64,000 nt of DNA from Struthio camelus (GCF_040807025.1 NC_090981.1:322501-386500); one strand, 5' to 3'; counted from the stretch's first letter, positions 1-11,300 are shown. Translations and numbers: made by a program. Notes: a model not told the origin generated them from the letters alone.

Positions 1-39
1 CTTCCACATTTTCCCATACACTCCAACTCTGCGATGGAA

Positions 40-1535
40 AGCTAGTTACAGGCCATCCCAGTCTTCAGAAGGGCATGGGGTATGAGGGCAAGGGAGTTTA
101 CAAAGCAATGAAATCAAAACATAGCATAATACAAAGCAAAAGGTAAACAAGAGTCCTCCTTGTATGAGGTGGCCCAGCCGTCCCATTAGGGAGTCAAACC
201 AATTAGCCAGCCAGGCGTCTCCGTTGTTCTGCCGGATGTGTTGGATAATATCTTGCAAGTGGCTGATATCATTCTCAATAAATGCCGATTCATCAGTGAT
301 GTTAAAACAGCACATCCCAGCAAAGTCATAACATCCTGGTTATGTTGCAGTAGGAGATAGTCGATCACTAGACGACTTTGCAGTGTTCCTTGCCGTACTG
401 CTCCCAACTCTTTATTTAAAGAGGCAATGGCCCTAGATGTCCAATTTAAGCCTTGAGCTAAAGCACAGGCCACATGCTCTAACTGTTTATAATTATGCGC
501 CACCACCCCCAGGATCCCAACCAGGCTTAACAATAGGCCTAAGGCTTCTGCATGAGAAAATAAACTTATATGGGGGGTTACAAGTGGCATCCAGGACATG
601 CCCTGGGGTCCTTCGCTGCTCCATCATAAAGGGAAGGATGCTCAAAAGTAACATGACCCACAGTGCATGGGCCACCTGTGGTGTTGGCCGGTACATATGT
701 TTATGCTGTAGTGCCCCACAGAAGGAACCATCCTAGTGGTAGCATCAGGTGAGCAGACGCATAGGCAATATTCATAGTGTCATTACAAATTAACTGGGTA
801 TTGGTTACATTCCGCAGAACAGAGGTAGCATTTACAAAGCAAAAGCAAATATCTGCTTTAGATAGGTTAGCTATACAAAAAGAGTAAGTCCAAGGTGTCA
901 GCTTTTGGGAAACAATACCCAAATCATATAAATTCATGGGAGTAACAGAAATATCAAAAATTTTTTAGGAAAGTGTAACTCTGCAATACCGCGAGTGGAG
1001 TCGGTACACCTATGTAACACGTAGTTAAGACATCATCCACTGATCGTCCTCCTGCAATACAGAAAGCAGAGAGGTTAGCTGATCTTTGTGCGAGCCACAT
1101 CCATGTATTTACATGGCAAGCTGGATGGTCTTGTAGGTCAATGGCATCTGTCATGGTCAGCAAGAGGCAACGCTCCAACAGGAACTTACAGCTGCTGGCG
1201 TGCTCACCTGTCGATGGGAAGATAGAAAGGCATGGTATCGCCATCAGGAAGAACTCGAGCAGTGGCTCCTGGACCATCTGCTAAAACAGTGCCAGGCCAT
1301 TTTGCCTTCTGAGGAGTTAGTATCCACACACTGGCTAGAGAGTGTACTGAGGGTGTTTGCTGAACTTGAGGCACTCCGGCACTGTGCATCAGAATTCCTC
1401 GCAGCATTGGTGCTCCCTGCGAGACATCCACTGGTGTGGATACGGATACCTGGAAGAGAAATCTTGAGGAGAGGTCAATAAGAGTGGGGCTATTTGAACA
1501 GGTATTAAAGGTGTAAACAGCCATACACACGGTGA
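40..1535 (-). pseudogene. Retroviral env remnant (SU and TM parts)
   Basis: Fragments of an envelope gene lie in different minus-strand frames. The 3' part (40-600) looks like a transmembrane subunit: a heptad-rich stretch, then a C-x6-CC cysteine motif near 310-335 that is split from the upstream frame by a frameshift, then a hydrophobic membrane anchor encoded at about 100-160 and a short cysteine-containing tail ending near 46. The parts from about 600 to 1,280 carry several cysteines and N-glycosylation sequons, as expected for a surface subunit, and a basic RR dipeptide region near 600-620 may be the old cleavage zone. The N-terminal part near 1,280-1,530 is uncertain. The gene has several frameshifts and cannot encode a full protein. 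The C-x6-CC motif is typical of gammaretrovirus-type envelopes. The plus-strand copy has lost env altogether. Confidence 0.7.
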
Positions 1536-1599
1536 AGGGCAGTCAAGTCTCAAATGTAAGCTGATAACTCTTTGTTCAGTAATCATCAGTTGCTCAGGT

Positions 1600-2474
1600 G
1601 CATAGACTTCTACCTCCTTGGAGGTGAGTATGCGGGGGCAATTCCCCCTTCTGTTACAGATATCCGAGCAGGGATTGCTAGGGTTGCTTTGGCTTGTACT
1701 CGCTCGTAGGGAGGAAGCATTCCCACACGCCCGTTGTTAAGCATAAACAGCGCTTGGGGGAGCATGCTCACCCACACCCTTAATGTCTGCGTGGTGGTAA
1801 GTTTCCAAATTTGTTCCTTCAGCAGGCCCTTCGTTCTCTCTCTTAATCCAGTAGCTTGAAGGTGGTACAGTATATGCAAGACCCAGGTGATCCCCAAGTC
1901 CTTTGCCCATTCTTGTACTACATGGCTGGCAAAGTGGGTACCTTGGTCACTCTGTATTTCTTTTGGTATACCATAAGTATACATGAGCTGCTCTAAGCCC
2001 CACGACAGTAATGGGTTGATTCGCATGGGAGGTAGGCTATGCATACATAAGGCCTGTGTAAGTGTCTGCAGCAGGTAATATATACTTTCGCCCCTGTGAG
2101 GGGGGCAACGGGCCTACATAATCCACTTGCCAGGTTGCAAAGGGTTGTTCGCCTCGCTTGATGCGACCGTATGTGCTGGTGAAAGGCACTTTTGTCATTT
2201 TCATACAAACGGGACAGTTAGCATGTGCTGTTTTACATCAATGTAATGCTAACATGGGATGGCCTCGTGATAGATCCCAAGCCTGAGCTGTGATGGGGCC
2301 ACGATGCCCTGATCGTTCATGCGCTTGCCAAGCTTGCTTTAACTCTGAGGGAGTTGCCATCTGGTCAACTGCTGTATTATGCTGAGTTTCGAGGGTCTTT
2401 CGTAGCTGTGGCAGGACTATATGCTGCAGAGCACCACACTCGCTCTCCTGCCCAGCAATACACTGCACTGCCAT
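1600..2474 (-). pseudogene. Retroviral integrase remnant
   Basis: The minus strand encodes an N-terminal zinc-binding HHCC pattern (histidine pair at about 2,290-2,330, C-x2-C near 2,200-2,215), followed in a shifted frame by the catalytic core. The second catalytic aspartate lies in a QSDQGTHF motif (near 1,935-1,960), and the acidic residue of the DDE triad is expected in the LRERTKG-LKEQ segment near 1,820-1,850. The gene is read in at least two frames, so it is inactive. In a retrovirus it would join viral DNA to host DNA. In the plus-strand copy everything downstream of 15,328, which corresponds to 2,211 here, is missing. Confidence 0.8.
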
Positions 2475-3000
2475 CAGAAAACCAGGCCCGCTCTCGTTGC
2501 TCAGGAGCTAATGTCTCAAAAGGAGGCGCCTCTTGGACAGGCAATGGCTCTATTGGGGGAGCAGGGAGGGGGAGCCACTCTGGCTCCGACAATAGAGGCA
2601 TGTGCTCAAAATGTACTTCCCCCAACAAGGTTGCGTGTGGGGTACTCATGTCCTTTCTCCCCCACCCTATACTGGGCTTGTAAATAGTGTTTCCATTTCC
2701 ATTGAGTTGCACCTTGGGCCACCCCTACATGGGCCCTGACTGTATCATCAGTCACCCATGCCTGGATGGGGATGGGGGTGTGTACAGTCACCGGGTCACG
2801 TCCTGTAACTCGTTTGGTATCCTGCAAAGCCCACACCACAGCCAAAAGCTGTTTTCCCAGAGGTGTGTAATTTGCTGTGGCCCCTTGCAGGGAACGAGAC
2901 CAGAAACCTATAGGTTCCCGCCTTGCATGGGCACGTTGTCGCCACAACCCCCAAGACACAGTATCCCCCATAACCGGTACCTCCAGCTCCATGCCTCCAT
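2475..3000 (-). pseudogene. Retroviral RNase H / connection region remnant
   Basis: This minus-strand piece contains a GFWSRSL...YTPLGKQLLAVVWAL segment typical of the RT tether and connection, and further on a WFSDGSAV motif at about 2,450-2,485 that marks the start of an RNase H fold. The reading frame breaks near 2,606 (stop after the first part) and resumes in another frame, so it is not functional. The same lesions occur in the mirror copy at 14,547-15,160. Confidence 0.75.
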
Positions 3001-3640
3001 AGTATTGCGCACTTTCTCAGGGACAGCTTTCGTCTGCCCCCTCCAGACTATCCCTAGGAATTGCACACTAATGTCCGGCCCCTGCACCTTCTTAGGGTTC
3101 ACAGCCCACCCCCGCTCCTGTAGGGTCTGTACTAGTAACAATAGCTGTTCATGGACTCGTTCTTTAGAAGGGCCCATTATTAAAATATCATCAATGTAAT
3201 GATGGATGGTACCTCCTGCAAGGGGGAGAAGGGAGATCAGCTGAGACCAACTGGTGGCAAATCGTGGGGCTGTTTATAGCCCTGAGGAAGGACTTGTAAC
3301 ATATATTGCTTGTTTTCCCATGTAAACACGACTTGAGCGTGCGATTGTGGGGATATAGTGATGGAGAAGAATGCATTCACCAGATCAATGACAGCTCTCC
3401 ATTCCTGCAGATGTTTCCCCACTCCTTCTAGTGGAGTTACCATGTCAGGTACTACGGCCGCTAATGGTGGGGCAACTTTATTTAGCTCCCTATAATCCAC
3501 AGTCCATCAGGCTTCCATCATGAACCATCAGGCTTCCGAACAGGCCAAATAGGACTACTGAAAGCTGACAGGACAGGGCGTATGATTTGGGTATGCAATA
3601 AAGCGTCTAGAGTTTCCTGAATCTCCTTTTCCCCACCAGA
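3001..3640 (-). pseudogene. Retroviral reverse transcriptase remnant
   Basis: Minus-strand RT motifs in order: RKPDGS near 3,520-3,540, DYRELNK near 3,480-3,500, a VIDLVNAFFSI motif A at about 3,365-3,400, LPQGY near 3,275-3,290, and YIDDILIMG (catalytic YxDD) near 3,175-3,205. The frame is lost three times: at a short local duplication around 3,500-3,540 (a repeated GAAGCCTGATGG), between LPQGY and YIDD, and near 2,908. All three lesions recur in the plus-strand copy. The motif spacing resembles ERV-L/ERV-S RT. The pseudogene cannot make an active enzyme. Confidence 0.85.
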
Positions 3641-3644
3641 CATC

Positions 3645-4300
3645 CTATATTGCTTCACTTGCATCACAGTTGGGGGAACCGGTAAATCCACGGGGGGGGT
3701 CCCATTTTGGATACCCTCTAATCAAAGTGATGGATCGCAACTGTGGTAACGCAGGACTTTTTCCAAAGGAGAACAATCCCTGCAGGGTCTGAATATCTCT
3801 GCCCAGTAGAACGTCGATCCCCAAGATGTACTCATGAATCGGTGCTAATAAAACAGGGGTAGAAAATGTTTTTTTTTTTTGCCAATTGCTAACGTAACTA
3901 CAGCCCGTACCGCTGGGGTGGCCGATCCTCCCAACCCACACGTGTGGGTAGTGGCCTTCCCCGGAGCTACCACGCAATGTAATGTGGAAACTTCTGCCCC
4001 AGTATCTACTAAAGCCAGCACAGCAATTTCTCCTCCAGAGCGCCAGCGAATTCGCAGGGGTACATAAGGACATCGGTCCCCCCGATGGTAAGCCGCAACT
4101 GGCGCTTGTATTGTGGGGGACCCGCCTCCCCCTCATTGTCTTTTGGCTGGCGTTTTCCACGCTGGGGCTGGGGCGAGTGGGGCAGTAGGCTGTGTCCGAT
4201 ATTGCTGATTCGCAGGTAACCGCTGCCACCACTTAAACAAGTCAGCAGTAGAAAGACTGTTTATCTCATCACATAATACCCCTGCCTGCAGCAAATCAGT
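3645..4300 (-). pseudogene. Retroviral protease and gag C-terminus remnant
   Basis: The protease active-site motif LVDTGAE is encoded on the minus strand near 4,000-4,025, and the later conserved ILGIDVLLGRD motif lies near 3,790-3,830, about 65 residues further, as in retropepsins. A T11 run at about 3,869-3,879 interrupts the frame between them. The upstream part (about 4,030-4,300) is proline-rich and basic and probably belongs to the end of gag. It is inactive as it stands. It mirrors 13,230-13,875. Confidence 0.78.
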
Positions 4301-4309
4301 CCACATCTG

Positions 4310-4736
4310 TCACCTCGTTCCCTTTCCACTCAATTTAGTAGTCCCTGCCAATTTTCTTGCCTTGGAATTCTGAGCTGCTCTCACTTCCTTAGTATCTGGT
4401 CCATCAACAAGTGCCAAATCCCTCATATTGTTTACCAATGCCCCTACTGTCCCGGTTGCAGGCATTACTGTGCCAAGTAGTAACGACTTTAAGGCACTTG
4501 AAGCCCCCTTTAATAATTGGGTTTTCAATTGCTGTGTTATTTCCACACCATCCAGTCCGTCCGCATCTGCTAACCCAATTGCTACCCCGAGCTGCCGCAA
4601 CGCATTAATCCCTTCCTCAAAAGGCCCACTGTAGCGGCTAATTCACCTGTGGATGTGTAAGCACCTACCACAGCGGGGCATAACCATTGACAAAATGTTG
4701 GAGCTGGGGCTTTACCATAGCGCTCCCCCCCCCCCC
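4310..4736 (-). pseudogene. Retroviral gag fragment (downstream half)
   Basis: A 96-codon open stretch on the minus strand (4,310-4,600), plus upstream sequence to the C12 run at 4,725-4,736, is identical at protein level to 12,937-13,227. By position, just upstream of protease, it should be the C-terminal capsid region of gag. I see no zinc-knuckle motif. An antisense LTR fragment interrupts it on the upstream side. Confidence 0.6.
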
Positions 4737-4874
4737 ATTATTGCCTTGATCAGGAAATCGCTGGGGAACCCCCACTCAGACGCAGAGGTAATAAACGCTC
4801 AGTATCGACCCTAGTGTGCCTTGCATTTGTGTATCTGTCCCTGCCGGGAGTCCAGGTGCTGCTTGTGCCTTACA
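4737..4874 (+). mobile_element. Antisense LTR fragment inside gag (minus copy)
   Basis: This plus-strand segment matches the 3' part of the LTR at 11,305-11,601, including the polyadenylation signal AATAAA and the terminal ...TTACA. It lies in the orientation opposite to the surrounding minus-strand gag. Just after it, GTTGGC resembles the start of the primer-binding site. The same insertion occurs in the plus copy at 12,661-12,798, so it predates the duplication. Confidence 0.8.
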
Positions 4875-4891
4875 GTTGGCAAAACTGAAAA

Positions 4892-5102
4892 GGGTCTGAA
4901 TATCTCTGCCCAGTAGAACGTCGATCCCCAAGATGTACTCATGAATCGGTGCTAATAAAACAGGGGTAGAAAATGTTTTTTTTTTTGCCAATTGCTAATG
5001 TAACTACAGCCCGTACTGCTGGGGTGGCCGATCCTCCCAACCCACATGTGTGGGTAGTGGCCTTCTCCGGAGCTACCACTCGATGTACTACGGTAACTTC
5101 TG
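4892..5102 (-). pseudogene. Second, diverged protease fragment inserted in gag
   Basis: In element sense (minus strand) this stretch repeats the protease region from just after the DTGA site through the ILGIDVLLGRDIQT motif, matching 3,785-4,000, but with substitutions at the upstream end. It lies between a gag fragment (5,103-5,165) and the antisense LTR fragment. The plus copy lacks it and has an A-rich stretch there instead. It is a rearranged fragment with no function. Confidence 0.75.
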
Positions 5103-5165
5103 TTTCAAGCAATGGGCTGATTTGTGGTTTTTTTTTTTTTGCAGCTTTTCATGGATTTTTAAGAC
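5103..5165 (-). pseudogene. Short gag fragment at the inverted-repeat edge
   Basis: The reverse complement matches 12,555-12,620 of the plus copy, including the KIHEKLQ-encoding stretch and the poly-A run. Beyond 5,165 the similarity stops, which marks one boundary of the inverted repeat. Confidence 0.7.
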
Positions 5166-5900
5166 ACAAAGGGACCATTATGATCATCTACTTTGTTTCT
5201 TTTCCATTAAACAGACCATGGAATCTATCCCAATAAGTCTTTTTGGAAAGAAAAACTGCTAAGACTAAATCACTAAGACCAGCAAATTGCTAAAATAAAT
5301 CATTCCACTGGCTAATTTCCTTCCCCATATTTCTAGTCTAATTTTGTCTAGCTTCACCTTCCAATCATTTTATGTTGCTATTTACCTTCTCTGCTGCATT
5401 AAAGAATCTTTTACCAGAAATCTGTGAAGGCAGACCTGCCTACCCACTTTATTGCACAGGTAAATCAGAGTCATGATGCTGCCTTCCTTCAGAGTTGCTG
5501 TACCTCCATCTCAGTGATTCACTAGGTGAGTGAAGCAAAATAAATAAATACATCTATTTTTCTCCCCATGGCTAATTTTCTTCAGTCGGGGGGGCAGGTG
5601 GGGAGGAACCACAGAGTTGATTCTTCTTTCTCCTTGGAAACAGACCAAGTTTTAATGCCTTCTCTGCTGGTTTCCCAAGCAGAGGCTTAAAAGTGGCTGT
5701 TCTATGTCTCCTGTTCACCAACTTATGAAGTCATTCTCTCTTTTGGCCCCATACACAGTGAGCTATTCACAGAAAGCAGAACAGCTTTGGCAGAAGAAAT
5801 CAAGGTCATACTTTGATGAATGCTTCCTTCTACTGAAGAGGACAACTTGTTCATAGTCCATGCTTTACATCTACCCCTTGCCCACTCGTTTCTGCCAGCT
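5166..5900. other. Unassigned spacer
   Basis: This is AT-rich sequence between the minus ERV copy and the first CR1. I recognise no gene or repeat. It contains a G-rich patch near 5,588. Confidence 0.4.
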
Positions 5901-7026
5901 AACAGAATTACAGAATCACAGAATATTTGGAGTTGGAAGGCATCTCTGGAGATCATCTAGTCCAACATCCCTGCTCAAGCAGGGTCACCTAGAGCAGGTT
6001 GCCCACTACCCTGTCCAGTTGGATTTGAATATTTCCAAGGGTGGAGACTCCACAACCTCTCTGGGCAACCTGTTCAACCAGAGTGTTCAACCATCCTTAC
6101 AGTGAAAAAGTGTTTTCTTATGTTCAGATGGAATTTCCTGTGTTTCAGTTTGTGCCCGTTGCCTCTTGTCCTGTCACTGGGCACCACTGAGAAGAGTCTG
6201 GACCCATCCTCTTGACACCCTCCCTTCAGATACTTGTACACATTGATGAAATCGCCTCTCAGTCTTCTCTTCTCCATGCTGAACAGTCCCAGCTCTCTCA
6301 GCCTCTCCTCGTATGACACTTTCTCCACTCCCTTAATCATCTTTGTGGTCCTTCACTGGAATCGCTCCAGGAGCTCCATGTCTCTCTTGTACTGGGGAGC
6401 CCAGAACTGGACACACTATTCCAGATGGGGCCTCACCAGAGCTGAGTAGAGGGGAAGGATCACCTCCCTCAACCTGTTCACAATGCTCGTCCAATGCAGC
6501 CCAGGGTACCGTTGGCTGCCTTTGCCAAGAGGGTGCATTGCTGGCTCATGGTCAACTACTTGTCCACCAGGACCCCAGGTCCTTCTCTGCAGAGCTGCTC
6601 TGAAGCAGGTTGTCCCCCAGCCTGTACTCGTATATGGGGTTATTCCTCCCCAAGTCCAGGACTTGGCATTTCCCTTTCTGGAACTTCATGAGGTTCCTCT
6701 CTGCTCATTTCTCCAGCCTGTTGAGGTCCCTCTGAATAGCAGCACAACTGTCTGGTGTATCAGCCACTCCTCCCAGTTTTCTATCGCTTGTGAACTTGCT
6801 GAAGGTGAGTTCGGTCCTGCCATCCAGGTCATTAATGAAGATTTTTAAACAAAATTGGCCCCAGTATTGACCTGTGGGGGATGCCACTAGTGACTGGCCT
6901 CCAGCTGGACTTTGTGCTGCTAATCACAATTCTCTGAGCCCAGCAGTTCAGCCAGTTTTCAGTCCACCTCACTGTCCACTTCTCTAGCCTGTACTTCATC
7001 AGCTTATCTATGAGGATGTTATGGGA
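5901..7026 (-). mobile_element. CR1 LINE, 5'-truncated (RT C-terminus and 3' end)
   Basis: The 3' tail at 5,901-5,925 carries imperfect ATTCTGTG repeats (seen as CAGAATCACAGAAT on the plus strand), followed by the standard CR1 3' region. The rest aligns with the longer copy at 20,465-21,570. The encoded RT part starts near the KWTVRWTENWL segment, includes a degraded form of the [10 protein letters not shown] motif, and is broken by stops and frameshifts throughout. The 5' truncation at about 7,026 is typical of LINE integration. Confidence 0.92.
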
Positions 7027-7113
7027 GCTCAACTTTGTTGAGACTGAACAGAATGAGGAAATTGATCTGGGTTAAAAATAACGTCCCCTCCCTTTTTTTC
7101 TCCCTTACCTGCT

Positions 7114-7547
7114 TGTAGTGAGAACACCTGCGGAAGACCTGACGAGGAGTCAGTGACTGGCAGAGTATGTGGTAGCAGCCCCAGAGTGTGAAACTACACA
7201 CTGACCAAATTCCCATCAAGACCGGACATGCATATTCCGTTTTGTCAACAATGTCTAGCTGCTTCCCAGCCAGTAGCTACCCAAGGTTAGCACAGCTGAG
7301 ATAAGGAAATAGTTCTAGTAGATTTAAGGGGCCCTTGGGATACAACGACTCGAGTCCTGCCTGGGTGTCTGACCCGTGCGTCCAGTAGCCTCCCATCAGC
7401 GACCCCTCTGTGCAGTTCCCAGGGCTCCCTGTGCAGCTTGGAGTGTAAGTAAGTTCTTCATTAAATCTATCCTGTTTAACCCCTCATGAACCTTGAGTGT
7501 CTCTCTTCGCTGGTATCTGACCCTCTCTTGCCCACCTTGCGGTCACA
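7114..7547 (+). mobile_element. Solo LTR of a second ERV family (LTR-B)
   Basis: The segment begins TGTAGTGAGAACACC and ends GCGGTCACA, so it has TG...CA ends. It contains a TATA-like AGATTTAAGG near 7,320 and an ATTAAA polyadenylation-type signal near 7,461, followed by a T- and C-rich 3' part. A diverged, truncated minus-strand copy lies at 15,601-15,874, which supports its being a repeat. I see no clear target-site duplication. The element family is not recognised by name. Confidence 0.65.
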
Positions 7548-7740
7548 CTGCCAAATAGTTGTACTAGCACAACTGGGGAAGCAGCTGGGAGGAAGAGGGA
7601 AACAGCAGTCTGGTAGGTATTGGGCTTATTTAAGCCAGCATTACCACTGAAAGAAAAATCAAACTATGGCCTCAGAATCCTCCACCTAAACTATCCTATA
7701 GCTTCGTAGACAGACCATTCCTCCAGACTGTCAGCTAGCA
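7548..7740. other. Unassigned spacer
   Basis: No feature recognised. Confidence 0.3.
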
Positions 7741-8830
7741 GTGAGGGCTGGCTGCTCTGCAAGGGAAGATGAGCCAGGACTGGAGTGTGATAATATGGCA
7801 GACAAACAGTGACCTCACCAACAAGGATCCAGGATGCAGAGCGGCAAGTCTGGGTCAGGATCAGGGCCAGAGGCAGTGGTCAGTCAGACATAGTTCAGTG
7901 ATCACCCGGTAAGTCCATAGTGATGAGTATAGTGCACTGGGGCTAGTGTTCATTATGATCCCAGTAAGAAAGGCACTTGGATTGAATAAGGTATTGATTA
8001 AAATACCACTTATTGGAGCTAACCCTATAAGGAAAAAGAGGATAGTATAGCTAATCTGATATCCCTTCAGATGCTGGGAATCCCAAGTTGTGCAGCATCA
8101 GATGGTCTTTCAATCAGGGCATGACATACTGTGCAGAGCCCATCTATGGAGCAGTTTGCTTGCATTCTGGTCTCTGGAGCTCTTATAGGATTTTTCTTAG
8201 AAGAGAACAATTCTAGTCATCATTTCTACTGTCAAGCAAAAGGATGTTCACATGAGAACTTGCTGCTTCACTTTAAGATAAAGATGAGGACATGCAGGTG
8301 GTGTAATTGCCGGTACCAAGTGGGAGCTCCCCACAGGGTCCTCCATTACGATTAGCCAGCTAAATTTATCTTGCAGTCAAGGGATATGTGCAACACAACA
8401 CAGGCCTGAAGGCCAAGTTATACATGCAGTGCAGCATAGCACAGCACAGGCCTGTGCCTACTCAGGTCAACTGTTATGTGGATCACTAACTCCTCAATGT
8501 ACAATAGTCTTCCAGTTAGGATCACTACAACAAAGCAGGTCCAAGGTCAAGTCTGGAAGCTGTGGTGGTGGGTCAGGGTCAGAATTATGGCGGTATGAGA
8601 CAGCATGAAAACATAGCTGCTGCACAGCTGTGATGTAGCACAGGTGGGGGGGCAGTGGTAAAGCCTCAGCTAGTAAGCAGTTCCCAAGGGAAAGGAGGGG
8701 CAGGCCAGGCCCTTGTTTCTATCTTTCTTCTCAACAGCTCTTATCAGTGGAGGAGCTGACCTTGGACTCAGCTGGTGAAACTCCTAGAAGGATGCTCTGG
8801 GCCCCTGACAAAGGATTAGAGAAAGGTGTA
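7741..8830 (-). repeat. Diverged interspersed repeat (family C), with unrelated middle part
   Basis: The left part shares CAAGGGAAGATGAGCCAGGA with 24,060-24,080, and the right part (about 8,520-8,830) resembles the reverse complement of 9,850-10,060: a CACAGCTGTGATGTAGCACAGG-like stretch, then CAGTTCCCAAG and CAGGCC stretches. The centre (about 7,910-8,500) has no match to the other members and may be an insertion. No coding capacity is visible. It may be an old LTR, but this is only inference. Confidence 0.45.
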
Positions 8831-9840
8831 AAGACCTTAATTCCTCTGTTTGCTCTCCTGAATCCAAGCACTTCATCTAAAAATAAAAGGGATCTGCTTC
8901 CTTAGTTTTGAAAATGTGACAAAACCCCTGAAATTCAAATAAAATGTTTTCTGCTGAAGTTTTTCATTCAACCTGAACAGTTCCTTCTCTTCTCCCCCGC
9001 CTCCCACCCTTGAGTTACTGAAAGGCAGCTATCTTATCAGATATGCTACTCTAGACAAAGCAAGTCTGCCTGCCCTGAAGTCCTCAAAGTTCCTTCAAAT
9101 GGAGTACAGGCACAAAGTGAAAATTATTGTCTTGGTGAATATCACTCAAGTCAGATCTGAAATCTATCTTCATTAGAAAAGTTTAATGTTAAAAAGCTGA
9201 AGCAGAATTCTGGTGGTTAGTGGCTTTGGATTAGCCAAAATGCATCTGGAAATGACCAGCTTACAGTCTTACATAAACAGTAAACATTTTTGGATTCCAA
9301 AGACACTGTGCTGTGATTAGGAAAAAAATGTAATTCTTTTAATTATTCATTGGAATCAATGGAAATTCCTTTCATTACCTCTCAAAATAAGGGCCTCTCT
9401 GATGCAGAATCAATGCTTTGTAATTTAGTTCAAAAAATAGCCAGAGAAGAAATAAACTTCACCTTCATTAGATGTAGAAAAAGGCATTTGATCATGTTGG
9501 GTGACTCCTTATTTGTTATAAAAGTTTTTTGTTTTTTTTAACTTTAGCTTTAGCAACCAAAACTGCCTCTCTTTTAACAGTGAACAAAACCAGAATGAGA
9601 GCTTTAAGCATAACTGTGTTACAGGCTCTCCAAGGACACTGCAAACACGTTCTCTGAGGATTAACACAAGGCTTTGTCATGATCCCTGAGGCAGAGCCAA
9701 AATGTAGTTTCAAACCCAGAACCAGCTTTTGAGTCAAAGAAATGTCTTGTTTTTCTCTGTGTGCACCATTCCTGTAACTCTGCTGGCACTGCTGTGTCAG
9801 GGCCCTGAGTGCGCTAACAGGCTCTGTGACCCTCTCCACT
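8831..9840. other. Unassigned, AT-rich sequence
   Basis: No gene or known repeat recognised. The ORFs present are short and lack any protein signature. Confidence 0.3.
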
Positions 9841-10310
9841 GGCTGCCCATGCTCAAGGCCACTGCTGATAGGGCACAGCCTTGTAACCTGGGATCAGAAA
9901 GAGCTGTGTGAGGAAAGAGCTGGGAGAAGCCTCAGCAGGTCCATCCCCGCTTTGCTTGGGAGCTGCATTTAAGCTCAGGCCCTTGGGCCTTGCCTGAGCT
10001 ACATTGCAGCTATGCCTGTGCCCAGCCTTGTACCTTGTTGATCCTGACCCACTGACTTGACCTTGGTCCTGCCTCATCACTATGGCCTTGCCTGGCCATC
10101 ACTGGACTGTGACTGTGGTCACTGTAACTGAACACGCTCTGCTCTCCTTGTTCAGGTACTGTGAGACTGTACCCTGTCAGTGAAGTCACTGCCCTGCCTG
10201 CCTTGCTGTCACACTCGACTGTCAGCTTGCCTGCCCTTGCAGAGCAGCCACACCTGCTGCTCCCTGAAATGCTGGCAAAGTTAAGCCTGGCTCATTCCCT
10301 ACTTTCTGCC
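9841..10310 (+). repeat. Diverged interspersed repeat (family C)
   Basis: The AGCTGCATTTAAGCTCAGG segment near 9,960 is the reverse complement of a matching stretch near 24,440-24,460. The surrounding CTTGG- and GATCCTGACC-rich text is similar to the other members. The orientation is opposite to the members at 7.7-8.8 kb and 24.0-24.6 kb. The family is not identified. Confidence 0.45.
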
Positions 10311-10397
10311 TAGCAAATTCAAGAGACTAAGAGCCCTGTTGCCCTCTGCAAGTCTGTCAAAAATGTTGCAATCTGGCCCCAAGTAGACCAAATTGCA

Positions 10398-11300
10398 GGG
10401 GTGAGATTCTGGTACTGGACAACTTTTTTGATGGCTGATATCTGCTGGAGGAACAACACAGTAAGGCACAAGCAATCAAGGAGGTTCCTGCAGAGCATTG
10501 AGGATAACTTTCTGAAACAGGTGATGGAGGAGCCAATGAGGAGAGGTGTGCTGCTGGACCTCATACTAACAAACAAGGAAGGGCTGGTTGGAGATGTGAA
10601 GGTTGGGGGCAGCCTTGGCTGCAGTGACCATGAGATGGTGGAGTTCAGGATCCTGAGAGGAGGAAGCAGAGCAATAAGTAGGATCGCAACCCTGGACTTG
10701 AGGAGAGCAGACTTTGGCCTCTTCAGGGACCTGCTTGGAAGAATCCCATGAGATAGGGCCCTAGAAGGAAGAGGGGTCCAAGAGAGCTGGTTAATATTCA
10801 AGGATCACGTCCTCCAAGCTCAAGAACAGTGCATCCCAATGAGCAAGAAGTCAAGCAAAGGAACCAGGAGGCCTGCATGGATGGACAAGGAGCTCCTGGC
10901 AAAACTCAAACAGAAGAAGGAAGTGTACAGGAGGTGGAAACAGGGACAGGCCACTTGGGACAAATATAGGGACATCATCCAAGTATGCAGGGATGGGACT
11001 AGGAAGGCTAAGGCCCATTTGGAGTTAAAGCTGGTAAGGGATGTCAAGGACAGCAAGAAGGATTTCTTCAAATACATCAGTAACAAAAGGAAGACTAGGG
11101 AAAATGTGGGCCCGCAACTGAATGGGGCAGGGGCCCTGGTGGCGAAGGCTACAGAGAAGGCAGAGATACTGAATGCCTTCTTTGCTTCAGTCTTCACTGC
11201 TAAGGTCAGCCCTCAGGAATCTCGGACCCTGGAGACCAGGGAGAAGGTCTGGAGAAAGGAAGACTCCACCTTGGCTGAGGAGAATCAGGTTAGAGATGTG
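10398..11300 (+). mobile_element. CR1 LINE fragment (endonuclease C-terminus and linker)
   Basis: Plus-strand sequence aligns with the reverse complement of 22,030-22,800 in the long CR1 copy. It encodes the end of the APE-type endonuclease, including the [10 protein letters not shown] motif (SDH), then the lysine-rich linker before RT. One stop at about 10,749 separates two open stretches (10,401-10,751 and 10,839-11,339). It retains about 34 linker residues that the 20-23 kb copy has lost. It stops directly at the ERV LTR start near 11,305, suggesting that the retrovirus inserted into this CR1. Confidence 0.9.

Larger units (their letters stand above)
1..5165 (-). mobile_element. Degenerate endogenous retrovirus, minus-strand copy
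   Basis: Read on the minus strand, the order is gag remnant, protease, RT, RNase H, integrase, env, running off the left edge of the window. No 5' LTR or 3' LTR of this copy is inside the window; the 5' end stops abruptly inside gag near 5,165. The RT and protease signatures (DTGA, YIDD, a segment of the ERV-L style between the RELN and NAFFSI motifs) resemble class III (ERV-L/ERV-S-like) elements as I know them. Every gene is broken by stops or frameshifts. Positions 2,211-5,165 are a near-identical inverted repeat of 12,555-15,328. Class assignment is inference from motifs only. Confidence 0.88.

Noticed and set aside
2354..3199. Plus-strand ORFs (109 and 170 codons) within the minus ERV copy
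   Set aside because: They are antisense shadows of RT and RNase H. Identical shadows occur at 14,340-15,185 in the mirror copy.
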